Source: CBDBCU01 sp965242615 (GTDB lineage: Bacteria; Chloroflexota; Dehalococcoidia; Lucifugimonadales; UBA3495). Taken from it: 64,000 nucleotides of DNA. The stretch lies in assembly GCA_965242615.1 (NCBI GenBank), contig CBDESR010000005.1, positions 124,001-188,000 on the forward strand, in the 5' to 3' direction. The position numbers and the translations under genes were made by a program. Of the stretch, positions 1 to 7,987 are shown one piece after another. The notes beneath the pieces are model-generated. The model saw nothing but the letters and a program-made list of their open reading frames with translations, did no database searches and was not told where the DNA came from. Numbering within the stretch: position 1 is the first letter of the stretch; each line of letters begins with the position of its first letter.

Positions 1-140
1 GGGTCAGCTTCGACTACGTCCAACGCCTCCCGAAACTCTGCCAGCAGCGGCCCGTTCAGCGCATTCAACCGCTCCGGCCGGTTCAGCGTCAGGTAGCCGA
101 CCGCCGCCCGCTTTTCGTAAAGAATCGTCTGGAAAGCCAT
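1..140 (-). CDS. Enoyl-CoA hydratase/isomerase family protein (N-terminal part, cut by window edge)
   Basis: Only the first 46 or so codons are present; the gene continues leftward out of the window. The start is the ATG whose complement lies at 138-140, 12 bp downstream of the cyclophilin stop. The translated start contains YLTLNRPERLNALN, the N-terminal strand-turn signature of the crotonase fold. Crotonases hydrate or isomerise acyl-CoA thioesters, but the oxyanion-hole and catalytic residues lie beyond the window, so the substrate cannot be inferred. It probably shares a leftward transcript with the two genes before it. Confidence 0.75.
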   Translation of the reverse strand, partial: MAFQTILYEKRAAVGYLTLNRPERLNALNGPLLAEFREALDVVEAD

Positions 141-152
141 AACGCCGGCCGC

Positions 153-866
153 CTACTGCCCTTCCTTAATCTCAATCGACTGGATGACTACTTCCTCCCG
201 CGGCCGATTGCCGCTGCTCGTCGGCACTTTGGAAATGGTATCCGCCACTTCCTGCCCCGCCGTTACCCGGCCAAAGATGGTATGCCCGCCGGTCAGATGC
301 GGCGTCGCGGCTACCGTGATAAAAAACTGACTCCCGTTAGTGCCGGGCCCGGCATTCGCCATCGCCAGAATTCCCGCCCCGTCAAAGGTCAAAGACGGCA
401 CGATTTCATCCCGAAACCGATACCCCGGCCCGCCGCCGCCGCTGCCGGTCGGGTCGCCGCCCTGAATCATAAAATCGGGAATGACCCGGTGGAAAATCAC
501 CCCGTCATAAAACCCTTGCTGCGCCAGAAAGACAAAGTTGTTCACCGTCACCGGCGCATCCTCCGCATACAGCTCCACGCTGATGGTACCCTGATTGGTG
601 CGGATGTCCGCCGCATAACTCCCCTCCGGGTCAATGGTCATTTCCGGCGGCTGGGCGTACTCCCGTACCACCCGTCCGCTCTGCGACTCCGAAGTTTGCG
701 GCGTCGGCGTCCCGATAACCGCCGGCGTCGGCGTATCCGCAATCCGCGGCGTCGGTATCACCTCCGGAATATCCGTCGGCGGGGGCGGCGTCGCCTCCGG
801 CAGCATACACGCCGCCGTCAGCGCCGCCAGCAGCGACATCAGGGCAATGGCAATAATCGCTTTCAT
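153..866 (-). CDS. Cyclophilin-type peptidyl-prolyl cis-trans isomerase, lipoprotein
   Basis: Predicted exported prolyl isomerase of about 237 residues. The ATG at 866 is preferred over the upstream in-frame start at 890 because a GGGAG Shine-Dalgarno sits just before it and it opens directly into a signal peptide (MKAIIAIALMSLLAAL) ending in a lipobox LTAAC. A Pro/Thr-rich linker of about 45 residues follows, then the cyclophilin domain with FHRVIPDFMIQGGDPTG and NGSQFFIT, which carry the catalytic Arg and substrate-pocket residues. It should act on the outer face of the cytoplasmic membrane, assisting folding of exported proteins. It lies between the RraA-like and crotonase genes with the same orientation. 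Confidence 0.9.
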   Translation of the reverse strand: MKAIIAIALMSLLAALTAACMLPEATPPPPTDIPEVIPTPRIADTPTPAVIGTPTPQTSESQSGRVVREYAQPPEMTIDPEGSYAADIRTNQGTISVELYAEDAPVTVNNFVFLAQQGFYDGVIFHRVIPDFMIQGGDPTGSGGGGPGYRFRDEIVPSLTFDGAGILAMANAGPGTNGSQFFITVAATPHLTGGHTIFGRVTAGQEVADTISKVPTSSGNRPREEVVIQSIEIKEGQ

Positions 867-942
867 CCGTTCTCCCGAACTCCTTGCCAAGTTTCCGTAA
901 ATAAATCCCGCCGGCCCTTGCCGGTATGGGGTTAGGGCAAAA

Positions 943-1632
943 CTACGGCGTCGGCCGCGGCAGCCGCAATACTTCCTTCAGCTTCTCCGGCGTGAACTCC
1001 CCCGACCGGCACAGGCTGATCGTCTTATCCTCATACTCGGCGTTGGCTTGTACCATTTCCGGGATCCGCTCCGCAATATCCAGCGGAATGTTCGTAACCC
1101 CGTGCTTGTCCCCGTGCATCAAATCCCCGGTACGCACCTTCAGCCCCCCCACCGTTACCGGGATGCCGATTTCCACCAGATGGACATAGGCCCGGGAGGG
1201 GGATATGCCCCCGGCAAAAAACTGAAAGCCCAGGTCATGCACCTCGTCGATGTCCCGCACCGTGCCGTTAGTGGCCGCCCCCACTGCGCCCAACGCCTTG
1301 TGAATGTTCCCCTGCACTTCCCCCCAGAACGCCCCCTTCGACGGAATATCCAAGTCTTGCAGCACGATAAAACGCGGCGCCGGCACCGTCAGAATGAAAT
1401 CCACCCAATCCTCCCGGGACAGGTTGCGCCCCTCCGGCCGGTCGGCAGTGATCACCCCGGTAACCGCATAGCCCACCGCCGGCGGCAAATCCCGGTAAAT
1501 CCCCTTAATGTCGCCCAGCATAAACCCGCTGTTGCGGGGGCGCGCGTCAAACAACTCAATGGCGTTGCAAACGCTCGGCGTGTCAATGCGCCCCAGCGCC
1601 GCCATAGTCTCCTCGCTAATGGTCTGATACAC
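943..1632 (-). CDS. RraA-family protein / HMG aldolase-like
   Basis: A 229-residue protein of the RraA/dimethylmenaquinone-methyltransferase-like superfamily, which includes 4-hydroxy-4-methyl-2-oxoglutarate aldolases and oxaloacetate decarboxylases. The signature TNGTVRDIDEV and the later GDKHGV correspond to the G-x-x-R-D metal/substrate motif and the GD-x-x-GV loop. The start is GTG at 1630-1632, eight bases after a perfect AGGAGG. The family is usually a metal-dependent pyruvate-releasing aldolase in the cytoplasm; the true substrate is unknown. It is the first gene of the leftward group with the cyclophilin and crotonase genes. Confidence 0.8.
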   Translation of the reverse strand: MYQTISEETMAALGRIDTPSVCNAIELFDARPRNSGFMLGDIKGIYRDLPPAVGYAVTGVITADRPEGRNLSREDWVDFILTVPAPRFIVLQDLDIPSKGAFWGEVQGNIHKALGAVGAATNGTVRDIDEVHDLGFQFFAGGISPSRAYVHLVEIGIPVTVGGLKVRTGDLMHGDKHGVTNIPLDIAERIPEMVQANAEYEDKTISLCRSGEFTPEKLKEVLRLPRPTP

Positions 1633-1763
1633 GGAAAAAACCTCCTATCTCGATAATTCCCGCCGCCGATTATAGCCCAACCGTCAAAATCGGGCAAAAG
1701 CATAGCAGAAAATCAGCCAGCGGTGAAGGCGGTTGCAGCTGCTAATACCCAAAATCCTTTATA

Positions 1764-1792
1764 TTGACATCCTATCCCAACCGCCCTACAAT
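1764..1792 (+). promoter_or_regulatory. Promoter of the thiC transcript
   Basis: A perfect -35 TTGACA (1764-1769) is followed after 17 bp by TACAAT (1787-1792). Transcription would start near 1799, about 25 nt before the riboswitch aptamer. One base differs from the sigma70 consensus. Confidence 0.75.
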
Positions 1793-1824
1793 AGGCCGCA
1801 ATTAACAGCTTAACGGGCCAAGGC

Positions 1825-1925
1825 ACGTAGGGGAGCTCGGTTGAGCCGGGCTGAGAGGGCGGCCGCAAGGTTATGCCGCCGACCCTTACGAACCTGATCC
1901 GGGTAATGCCGGCGCAGGGAAGCGG
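1825..1925 (+). promoter_or_regulatory. TPP riboswitch (THI element)
   Basis: The thi-box is complete. GGGGAGC opens the aptamer, GCTGAGAGGG forms the pyrimidine-sensing arm, ACCCTTACGAACCTGATC forms the pyrophosphate-sensing side, and GGGTAATGCCGGCGCAGGGA closes it. It lies between a strong promoter and thiC, so thiamine diphosphate binding should switch thiC off. The GC-rich stem at about 1859-1882 is a lineage-variable extension. Confidence 0.95.
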
Positions 1926-1955
1926 CGCTTCTTTGGAATGACTTTCGGTTGGGGG

Positions 1956-1995
1956 AAGCCGCCAAGCTCCTTGCTTTGGCGGCTTATTTGTTTTG
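1956..1995 (+). terminator. Riboswitch-controlled intrinsic terminator upstream of thiC
   Basis: The arms AAGCCGCCAAGC (1956-1967) and GCTTTGGCGGCTT (1973-1985) pair with a single bulged T, followed by ATTTGTTTTG. Its position between aptamer and the thiC ribosome binding site (GGAGG, 1997-2001) suggests transcriptional attenuation by TPP. The U-tract is imperfect. Confidence 0.75.
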
Positions 1996-2007
1996 CGGAG
2001 GTTTGAG

Positions 2008-3768
2008 ATGACGCAGGTACACGAAGGACTGGAACTCCGGGGCCAGTCCGCCTTTCCCGCCAGTCAGAAGGTTTATGCCGACGGTTCCCGCCCGGACATT
2101 CGGGTGCCTTTCCGGGAAGTAGCCTTAACCCCCACCTCGGGCCGGTTCGGGCAAGAGGACAACCTGCCGCTGCGGGTTTATGACACCAGCGGCCCCTATA
2201 CCGATGCGGCGGCCAGTCTGGACTTGAGCCAGGGCTTGCCGCAGCTGCGCCGCCAGTGGATCCTGGAACGGGGCGATGTCGAGGAATACGCCGCCGCGCC
2301 GGTCGCGTTGAACGGCAAAGACCGGGGGCAGCCTTTCCCCAACTTGACCCGTAAGCCCCTGCGCGGCCGCTCCGGCCGGCCGGTTACCCAAATGCACTAC
2401 GCCCGGCAAGGCGTCGTCACCCCGGAAATGGAATTCATCGCCATCCGGGAAGGGGTTTCGCCCAACTTCGTACGCGAGGAAGTCGCCCGCGGCCGGGCCA
2501 TCATCCCCTCCAACATCAACCACCCGGAAACGGAGCCGATGATTATTGGCCGCAACTTCCAGGTCAAAATCAACGCCAACATCGGCAACTCCGCCATCAG
2601 TTCCTCCATCCGGGACGAAGTGGAAAAGATGCTGTGGGCTACCCGTTGGGGCGCGGATACGGTGATGGACTTGTCCACCGGCAACGACATCCACACCACC
2701 CGGGAATGGATTATCCGTAACTCCCCGGTACCCATTGGCACCGTACCCATTTACCAGGCGTTGGAAAAAGTGGATGGCAACCCGGAGGAACTGACCTGGG
2801 AACTCTACCGGGATACCATCATCGAGCAAGCCGAGCAGGGGGTGGACTACTTCACCATCCACGCCGGGGTGCTGCTGCGCTATGTGCCGCTGACCGCCAA
2901 CCGGGTTACCGGCATCGTCTCCCGCGGCGGCTCCATTATGGCGGGCTGGTGTCTGGCGCACCACGAGGAAAACTTCCTCTATACCCACTTTGCCGAACTG
3001 TGCGAAATTATGCGGGCCTACGATGTCGCCTTTTCCCTGGGCGACGGCCTGCGCCCGGGCAGCATCGCCGACGCCAACGACGAAGCCCAATTCGGCGAAC
3101 TGCAAACCCTGGGCGAACTGACCAAATTCGCCTGGGAGCATGATGTGCAGGTGATGATTGAGGGGCCGGGCCATGTGCCGCTGCACAAAATCAAGGAGAA
3201 TGTGGAACGGCAGATTGAGGTCTGCCACGAAGCCCCCTTCTACACCCTGGGGCCGTTGACCACCGACATTGCCCCCGGCTATGACCACATCACTTCCGGC
3301 ATCGGGGCGGCGATGATTGGGATGTACGGCACGGCGATGCTGTGCTATGTGACGCCCAAAGAACACCTGGGGCTGCCCAACCGGGAGGATGTCAAGGAAG
3401 GGGTCATCACCTACAAAATTGCCGCCCACGCCGCCGATGTGGCCAAGGGGCACCCCCGGGCCGCCGAATGGGATGACGCCCTGTCCAAGGCCCGCTTCGA
3501 GTTCCGCTGGGATGACCAGTTCAACCTGGCTCTCGACCCGGAAACGGCCCGGGATTACCACGACGAAACCCTGCCGGCCCAGGGCGCCAAGGTAGCGCAC
3601 TTCTGCTCGATGTGCGGCCCCAAGTTCTGCGCCATGAAAATTACCCAGGATGTGCGGGAGTACGCCAAAAACCGGGGCCTCGACCCGGAGCGGGCCATCT
3701 TTACCGGGATGCAGGAAAAGTCCCAGGAATTCCGGGAAGCCGGCAGCCGCATTTACCAGCAGGGGTAG
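2008..3768 (+). CDS. thiC: Phosphomethylpyrimidine synthase ThiC
   Basis: A radical-SAM enzyme that rearranges aminoimidazole ribotide into hydroxymethylpyrimidine phosphate for thiamine synthesis. It is 586 residues long from the ATG at 2008, chosen because GGAGG lies 6 bp before it; an upstream in-frame TTG at 1993 overlaps that ribosome binding site. The body contains the typical ThiC stretches MHYARQG, GAMIGMYGTAMLCYVTPKEH and the C-terminal cluster motif CSMCGPKFC (Cys533, Cys536, Cys541), which binds the [4Fe-4S] cluster. It is monocistronic here and controlled by the riboswitch and terminator upstream. No other thiamine gene is nearby. Confidence 0.97.
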   Translation: MTQVHEGLELRGQSAFPASQKVYADGSRPDIRVPFREVALTPTSGRFGQEDNLPLRVYDTSGPYTDAAASLDLSQGLPQLRRQWILERGDVEEYAAAPVALNGKDRGQPFPNLTRKPLRGRSGRPVTQMHYARQGVVTPEMEFIAIREGVSPNFVREEVARGRAIIPSNINHPETEPMIIGRNFQVKINANIGNSAISSSIRDEVEKMLWATRWGADTVMDLSTGNDIHTTREWIIRNSPVPIGTVPIYQALEKVDGNPEELTWELYRDTIIEQAEQGVDYFTIHAGVLLRYVPLTANRVTGIVSRGGSIMAGWCLAHHEENFLYTHFAELCEIMRAYDVAFSLGDGLRPGSIADANDEAQFGELQTLGELTKFAWEHDVQVMIEGPGHVPLHKIKENVERQIEVCHEAPFYTLGPLTTDIAPGYDHITSGIGAAMIGMYGTAMLCYVTPKEHLGLPNREDVKEGVITYKIAAHAADVAKGHPRAAEWDDALSKARFEFRWDDQFNLALDPETARDYHDETLPAQGAKVAHFCSMCGPKFCAMKITQDVREYAKNRGLDPERAIFTGMQEKSQEFREAGSRIYQQG

Positions 3769-3852
3769 CGGGGGCAACAACAACCCGGCCCGGCCGGCAG
3801 CCGAATTCGGGTAAGCCTTGCCGGCAAGCCGGGTTTAACGGCAAACAATCTG

Positions 3853-3876
3853 GAACCGCCCCGGCCGGGGCGGTTC
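3853..3876. terminator. Palindromic terminator after thiC
   Basis: A perfect 24-bp palindrome with no loop spacer (arms GAACCGCCCCGG and CCGGGGCGGTTC) lies 84 bp after thiC and is followed by TACTT. It is a plausible intrinsic terminator, though its U-tract is poor. Confidence 0.5.
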
Positions 3877-3907
3877 TACTTAAAAACAGCGGCCGGGGGT
3901 AGTAGTT

Positions 3908-4300
3908 ATGGGAACTTTCAGCCATCCTATCGAAGTTTTCTCCGTCGACGGTAGCCGGTCGGTCACCGTCGACGCTCTGGTGGATACCGGCGCCACCTAC
4001 ACCTGCTTGCCCGGCGCAGTATTGCGCGAGTTGGGCATTGTGCCGGATCGGAAAGCCCAAGCCCAGTTGGCCGATGGCAGTATCATTGATGACGAACTCG
4101 GCGAGGCCCGGGTCCGGCTGCAAGGCGTCGTTACGACGACCATTGTAAGTTTTGCAGAGGAATCGGCCCCGGCGTTGCTGGGAGCCTACACGCTGGAAGG
4201 GGCGTTATTAGCCGTTGACCCGGTGGGGCAGCGCTTAGTTCCGACTATATCCCTGAAAATGGGCAGCCCCAATTCGCCGTCCAGCAACGGCCGGCAATAG
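3908..4300 (+). CDS. Retropepsin-like aspartic protease (clan AA)
   Basis: A 130-residue single-domain protein with VDTGATYTCLPGAVL near residue 27, the D-T-G-A active-site loop of retroviral-type aspartic proteases followed by a hydrophobic segment. Proteins of this size must dimerise to build the active site. A second family feature, LADGS, occurs about 30 residues on. The last 20 residues are polar and lack family similarity. It lies alone between two palindromic/intergenic stretches. Two other members of this protease clan, of the DTGF subtype, occur at 44.3 and 45.1 kb. The physiological substrate is unknown. Confidence 0.75.
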   Translation: MGTFSHPIEVFSVDGSRSVTVDALVDTGATYTCLPGAVLRELGIVPDRKAQAQLADGSIIDDELGEARVRLQGVVTTTIVSFAEESAPALLGAYTLEGALLAVDPVGQRLVPTISLKMGSPNSPSSNGRQ

Positions 4301-4360
4301 TATCGGTGAACTTTCGCGTCTCTCTGGGGCGGGACACAACCAGCAACGGGAGTAAAATCA

Positions 4361-5440
4361 ATGGAAAAACAGGATTTGGGCGTGGCCGTCGTCGGCTCCG
4401 GGCGTATTGGAACTTTGCGGGCTAATATGGCGGCGCGCCATCCCTCGGTGCGCTTTCTGGCCGTTTCGGATATTGACCCGGAACGGGCCGGACGCCTGGG
4501 CGAACAGGTCGGCGCCGACTTCACTTCCAGCGACAATTACCGCATCATCGCCCACCCGGAAGTCAACGCCGTAGTGGTCTCCACCCCGGAACACGAACAC
4601 CTGGAGCCGATTTTGCAGGCATTGGAGTTGGGCAAGCCGGTTTTCGTCGAGAAGCCGCTGGCCTTGACCCTGGAGGATACCGACACCATTGTCGCGGCGG
4701 TGGACCGTACCGGCGTGGAAGTGCGGATTGGCTATTCCCGCCGCCACGACCGGCGCTGGATGTTGGCCAAGGAGCAGATTGCCCAAGGCCGGTTGGGCGG
4801 CATCATCGGCATCCAGTCCCGGGTCTATAACTCCCGGGCGCACATGATGGAAATCCTCAAGCGTTCCCCGGAAGCCACCCCGGTGCTGGACGCTCTGACC
4901 TACTATGTAGATATGGCTTGCTGGTATCTGGAAGGAAACCGCCCGACCGAAGTTATTGCCCGGGGCAACTACCGGCTTTATCAGGAAATGGGCTATGACA
5001 TTCACGATGTAACCTGGGCGGTCATCAGCTTTGAGGATGGCTGTCTGGTGAACCTGGGCATCTGCTACGCTTTGCCGGCCCGGTATCCCACTTACGGTCA
5101 GAGCGCGCGCTTTGAGGTGTTGGGCGAGGACGGCGTCATCATCCTGGATATGGACAACAAGGATAGTTTCCTGTTCACCGACCGGGGGGTGCCGCACGCT
5201 TATGTCCCCGACCATAATGTCGATGCCCTCTTTATGCAGAGCAATTCCTCCGGGGATTGGGCGATGGGCGAATACTGGGGGCCCATAGCCAACGAAACCC
5301 GCTCCTGGCTGGACCATCTGGCCGCCGGTACTCCCTGCTCCCACACCGCAGTTCGGGAGGGCCGCCGCACGGTCGAGGTAACGCTGGCCATTGAGGAAGC
5401 GGCGCGCAGCCGCCAGCCGGTAGCCATTTCGGAGCGGTAG
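4361..5440 (+). CDS. Gfo/Idh/MocA family NAD(P)-dependent oxidoreductase
   Basis: A 359-residue cytoplasmic dehydrogenase of the inositol 2-dehydrogenase/glucose-fructose oxidoreductase type. The N-terminal Rossmann fold begins VVGSGRIGTLRANMAARHP with an acidic VSDIDPE end of strand 2, and EKPLAL carries the conserved EKP lysine. The C-terminal half (from about residue 130) is the mixed alpha/beta substrate domain with RRHDRRW and YYVDMACW. The substrate is likely a polyol or sugar derivative but cannot be fixed from sequence. The ATG at 4361 follows GGGAG at suitable distance. No sugar transporter or regulator lies next to it. Confidence 0.9.
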   Translation: MEKQDLGVAVVGSGRIGTLRANMAARHPSVRFLAVSDIDPERAGRLGEQVGADFTSSDNYRIIAHPEVNAVVVSTPEHEHLEPILQALELGKPVFVEKPLALTLEDTDTIVAAVDRTGVEVRIGYSRRHDRRWMLAKEQIAQGRLGGIIGIQSRVYNSRAHMMEILKRSPEATPVLDALTYYVDMACWYLEGNRPTEVIARGNYRLYQEMGYDIHDVTWAVISFEDGCLVNLGICYALPARYPTYGQSARFEVLGEDGVIILDMDNKDSFLFTDRGVPHAYVPDHNVDALFMQSNSSGDWAMGEYWGPIANETRSWLDHLAAGTPCSHTAVREGRRTVEVTLAIEEAARSRQPVAISER

Positions 5441-5515
5441 GGAGATTGGCGTTCTGGAACAAACCGGGATGGCCGGGTTATCATCAGGGCGGGTAAATTA
5501 AAGAAAGGATGCATT

Positions 5516-6148
5516 ATGAAACGCTTTATCCAATCAGGATTCCTTGCCTTGGCGGGCATTATCCTGTTGCCAGGAGTCTCCTGCGTTATGCCGGAGCCAG
5601 TCACTACACCGGCGGCCGAGTCAACGGTAGCACCGGCACTTGACCCTGTGACAGCTACGCCGGCCGCCGAGCATACGGCAACTACCACAGTGCCTCCTAC
5701 GGTGCAACAGTTCCCGGTGTTTAACCCGGTAACGGCTACGCCGGAGCCGCTTGCTCCGCCGCCGGTGGATTGGGACAGTTTGTCGCCAGATGAACCGGTG
5801 GTCGTGGTGAGTTGTAGTAATCAGAGAGGGAGACCTCATTTCTCCCTGTCTGGTGGTGATTGGGTCGGCAAGGTATATGTCACGCTCACCCAAGAACGGC
5901 TAGAGATCAGGAAATCAAGAGAGCGGAGGCCGCTGACGGAGGATGAAGTAGCGCGGTTAAGCAATACGGGGACTCCGTTTGCACTAATTAACCAGGGGTT
6001 TAGGGCTAGAACTCCTCCGTTTGGAATCGGCGGCAATATATTCGGCGGTTGTTGGGGCGCGCTAACGCGTTATTACGGTATAGTGAAAACGCCTCGAGGT
6101 GAGATGCCGGGGCTGATTTTGGATAGTTTTATGCCGTGGCCGCAGTAA
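5516..6148 (+). CDS. Putative lipoprotein of unknown function
   Basis: A 210-residue exported protein. A signal peptide of about 20 residues ends in the lipobox LPGVSC, followed by about 60 Thr/Pro/Ala-rich residues in which the element PVTATP recurs three times. The C-terminal 120 residues form a compact, unrecognised domain containing VVVVSCSNQR and a paired late Cys (GGCWG). The ATG at 5516 has AAAGGA upstream. It is followed by a long palindromic terminator and is probably transcribed alone. No function is assignable. Confidence 0.75.
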   Translation: MKRFIQSGFLALAGIILLPGVSCVMPEPVTTPAAESTVAPALDPVTATPAAEHTATTTVPPTVQQFPVFNPVTATPEPLAPPPVDWDSLSPDEPVVVVSCSNQRGRPHFSLSGGDWVGKVYVTLTQERLEIRKSRERRPLTEDEVARLSNTGTPFALINQGFRARTPPFGIGGNIFGGCWGALTRYYGIVKTPRGEMPGLILDSFMPWPQ

Positions 6149-6151
6149 GGC

Positions 6152-6191
6152 AAATCCCCAACAAACCCCGGCCGGGGTTTGTTGGGGATTT
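6152..6191. terminator. 40-bp perfect palindromic terminator
   Basis: The arms at 6152-6171 and 6172-6191 are exact reverse complements without a spacer, beginning AAATCCCCAACAAACCCCGG. The distal arm ends in GGGGATTTGTTAAAGTTT. It starts 3 bp after the lipoprotein stop and could work in both directions. Confidence 0.8.
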
Positions 6192-6250
6192 GTTAAAGTT
6201 TCCTGTATCTGATATTTTAATTTCACCCCGCGGTAGCACCTACGCCGGTG

Positions 6251-6283
6251 GCGGAGCCGCAAGAGCCGGCGGGCTGACCGGCG
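6251..6283 (+). repeat. Relic of a Uma2 gene 3' end (direct repeat of 7004-7036)
   Basis: These 33 bases are identical to 7004-7036, which cover the last six codons, the stop and a few bases beyond the Uma2 gene that starts 70 bp downstream. Looser similarity extends a little to the left (both have GCCGGTGG). It looks like the leftover end of a second, deleted Uma2 copy. Confidence 0.65.
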
Positions 6284-6352
6284 CTATCCAAGGGCATTGC
6301 CCAAAAGGGTTCGGAGAAGCTGGTCTAACCCCTTCCCCAAGGAGGTATCGCT

Positions 6353-7030
6353 ATGACCACACAAGTTAAAGACCCGGAGCCGGCAACCGCTACGCTGCCG
6401 GCAATCACCGCGCCGCCGGAACCGGCGGCGGAGACGGCGGCAGCGCCGGAGAAGCGCAAATTCACGGTAGTGGAGTACTACCGGATGGCCGAAGTGGGTA
6501 TCCTGCGCCCGGAGGAACGGGTCGAACTTATTGAAGGGGAGGTTTTGGTTATGGCGCCGCCGGGACCGCTGCACGCCGGGGATGTGATTCGTTCCATCGA
6601 GGTTTTTTCCGGTAGGCGCGATGAGCGGTTCATCGTCCAGGTTCAGAACCCCTTGCGCTTGGATGGGGGTTGCGAGCCGGAACCGGATGTTATGCTTTTG
6701 CGCCGCCGGGCGGATTACTATACCACTGCCCATCCTACGCCGGCGGATACCCTGCTGGTTATGGAGGTGGCGGACAGCAGTTTGGAGTATGACCGGGGGA
6801 CGAAAGCCCATATATACGGGCGGGCCGGGGTGCCGCAGACTTTGGTAACGAACCTGCGGGAGGATTGCGTGGAGGGGTTTGAGCAGCCGGGGCCGGAGGG
6901 CTACGCCCGGCATACCATTTACCGGCGGGGGGACAAGATTCGGTTGGTGGCATTGCCCGATTTGGAGGTAGCGGTAGAGGATTTACTGCCGCCGGTGGTA
7001 ACGGCGGAGCCGCAAGAGCCGGCGGGCTGA
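6353..7030 (+). CDS. Uma2 family endonuclease (DUF820)
   Basis: A 225-residue protein with the Uma2 PD-(D/E)XK-like fold. RVELIEGEV opens the domain, EPDVMLL supplies the acidic residue, and LLVMEVADSSLEYDRGTKAHIY carries the E-V and lysine positions of the catalytic core. About 30 Pro/Ala/Glu-rich residues precede the domain. The start at 6353 has AGGAGG upstream. Uma2 genes are abundant in Cyanobacteria and Chloroflexota, often as multicopy families; cellular role unknown. The relic of another copy lies immediately upstream, suggesting tandem duplication and loss. Confidence 0.85.
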   Translation: MTTQVKDPEPATATLPAITAPPEPAAETAAAPEKRKFTVVEYYRMAEVGILRPEERVELIEGEVLVMAPPGPLHAGDVIRSIEVFSGRRDERFIVQVQNPLRLDGGCEPEPDVMLLRRRADYYTTAHPTPADTLLVMEVADSSLEYDRGTKAHIYGRAGVPQTLVTNLREDCVEGFEQPGPEGYARHTIYRRGDKIRLVALPDLEVAVEDLLPPVVTAEPQEPAG

Positions 7031-7185
7031 CCGGCGTGGCCGGATTATGCTCCCTTTGCCGCCGCTAACCCCAAAGCCGCCACGCCTCGATATGCTCCCC
7101 TCATCCTGAACTCTTTGCCGGACGAGCAGAGCAAGCCCGTGTCTCCAACTCTCAAAACCAATCCGAAAATCAGTCCTAAACCCCA

Positions 7186-7214
7186 TTGACAACTATAATT
7201 CCCGCCCCCATAAT
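7186..7214 (+). promoter_or_regulatory. Promoter inside dispersed element copy A
   Basis: TTGACA (7186-7191), a 17-bp spacer, then CATAAT (7209-7214): eleven of twelve consensus bases with optimal spacing. It points rightward into copy A, where no convincing gene exists, suggesting a non-coding transcript. The same promoter is preserved in copy B at 48376-48404. Confidence 0.75.
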
Positions 7215-7830
7215 AAAAATTGCAAGGTCAGACCTAGCCCCGGGACGCCGGGTCTCAAAACGATACGCTAGCTTACCGTGAAATACAGCTCACAGCGCGC
7301 TGTGGACGACACCGGCCCCCGCGGCCGTCAAGCGTCCCTGCTCCTACCCCCGGGGAACCGGCCCAGGAACCCGTCCTTCCCCACCCGGAGCTGCGGAAAA
7401 CGGCAAATCCCAATCGCCGCCAAACCGCCGCCCCTTCCCTACAGGAGCTGGAGTTACAGGTTGACTGGAGGCAGTTCAACCAACGGTAGCTGGACTGGGC
7501 CAACCCGCCGGAATGGCAACCATACCAACCGGCGCCAGTAGCCAATACAAGGTCCATTTGCCGTCAGGCAATCGGGTCGGGAAACGTCTCGCCGGATGTA
7601 CGCCGATGTTCCCATTGACGCAGGCAACCCAATGACCCTTTTGCCAACCGCCTCCCGCACGGGCGGAACTCCCGGCCAAGGGTTCCGCCCCCCAGCGAAC
7701 TACTACCCCATAGCAATAGCAAACCCCCAAACCCGCCGGGGCGGCCAAAAAGCCGCCGCCCCGGCCCTATCCCGTACTCGGCCCCGCTTAACCCATACCA
7801 ATTACGCTTTCCGTCACTATCCTTCACAAA
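7186..7830 (+). repeat. Dispersed element of about 650 bp, copy A
   Basis: This gene-free stretch is repeated in opposite orientation at about 47750-48404. By eye, the promoter-proximal 120 bases (7186-7310) differ at only one or a few positions, while the remainder is roughly 75-80 percent alike with indels. Structural landmarks kept in both copies include a CCCGG/CCGGG hairpin at about 7236-7252, the palindrome CACAGCGCGCTGTG, and a distal GC-rich hairpin around 7737-7768. Short reading frames inside are disrupted differently in the two copies, so it is probably not protein-coding now. The rest of 7031-7987 holds no gene I can support. Confidence 0.8.
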
Positions 7831-7894
7831 TCTAAATAAAACACCCCATAAACTATCATCTTATCCGATAAACTTAGTACTTTTCATCACAATG

Positions 7895-7922
7895 TTGACT
7901 AATCCTTGATTCTGTGTATAAA
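7895..7922 (+). promoter_or_regulatory. Promoter of the pseudo-receiver gene
   Basis: TTGACT (7895-7900), a 16-bp spacer and TATAAA (7917-7922), about 65 bp before the start codon at 7988. It lies in a locally AT-rich patch. Confidence 0.6.
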
Positions 7923-7987
7923 ATATCTCCAACCACAACATCCCAATCTACACCGGCCCCCAGACCGGCCGCTCCACCGGGAGGATT

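Noticed and set aside
2125..3783. Long 552-residue leftward reading frame antisense to thiC
   Set aside because: Composition is that of a mirrored high-GC gene; thiC on the other strand is unmistakable and has promoter, riboswitch and SD.
7278..7541. Reading frame in element copy A (with a 62-codon relative at 48124-48312 in copy B) sharing its first 20 residues
   Set aside because: Similarity is lost downstream through frameshifts, there is no SD, and conservation extends equally into the untranslated promoter side, so DNA- or RNA-level constraint is likelier.
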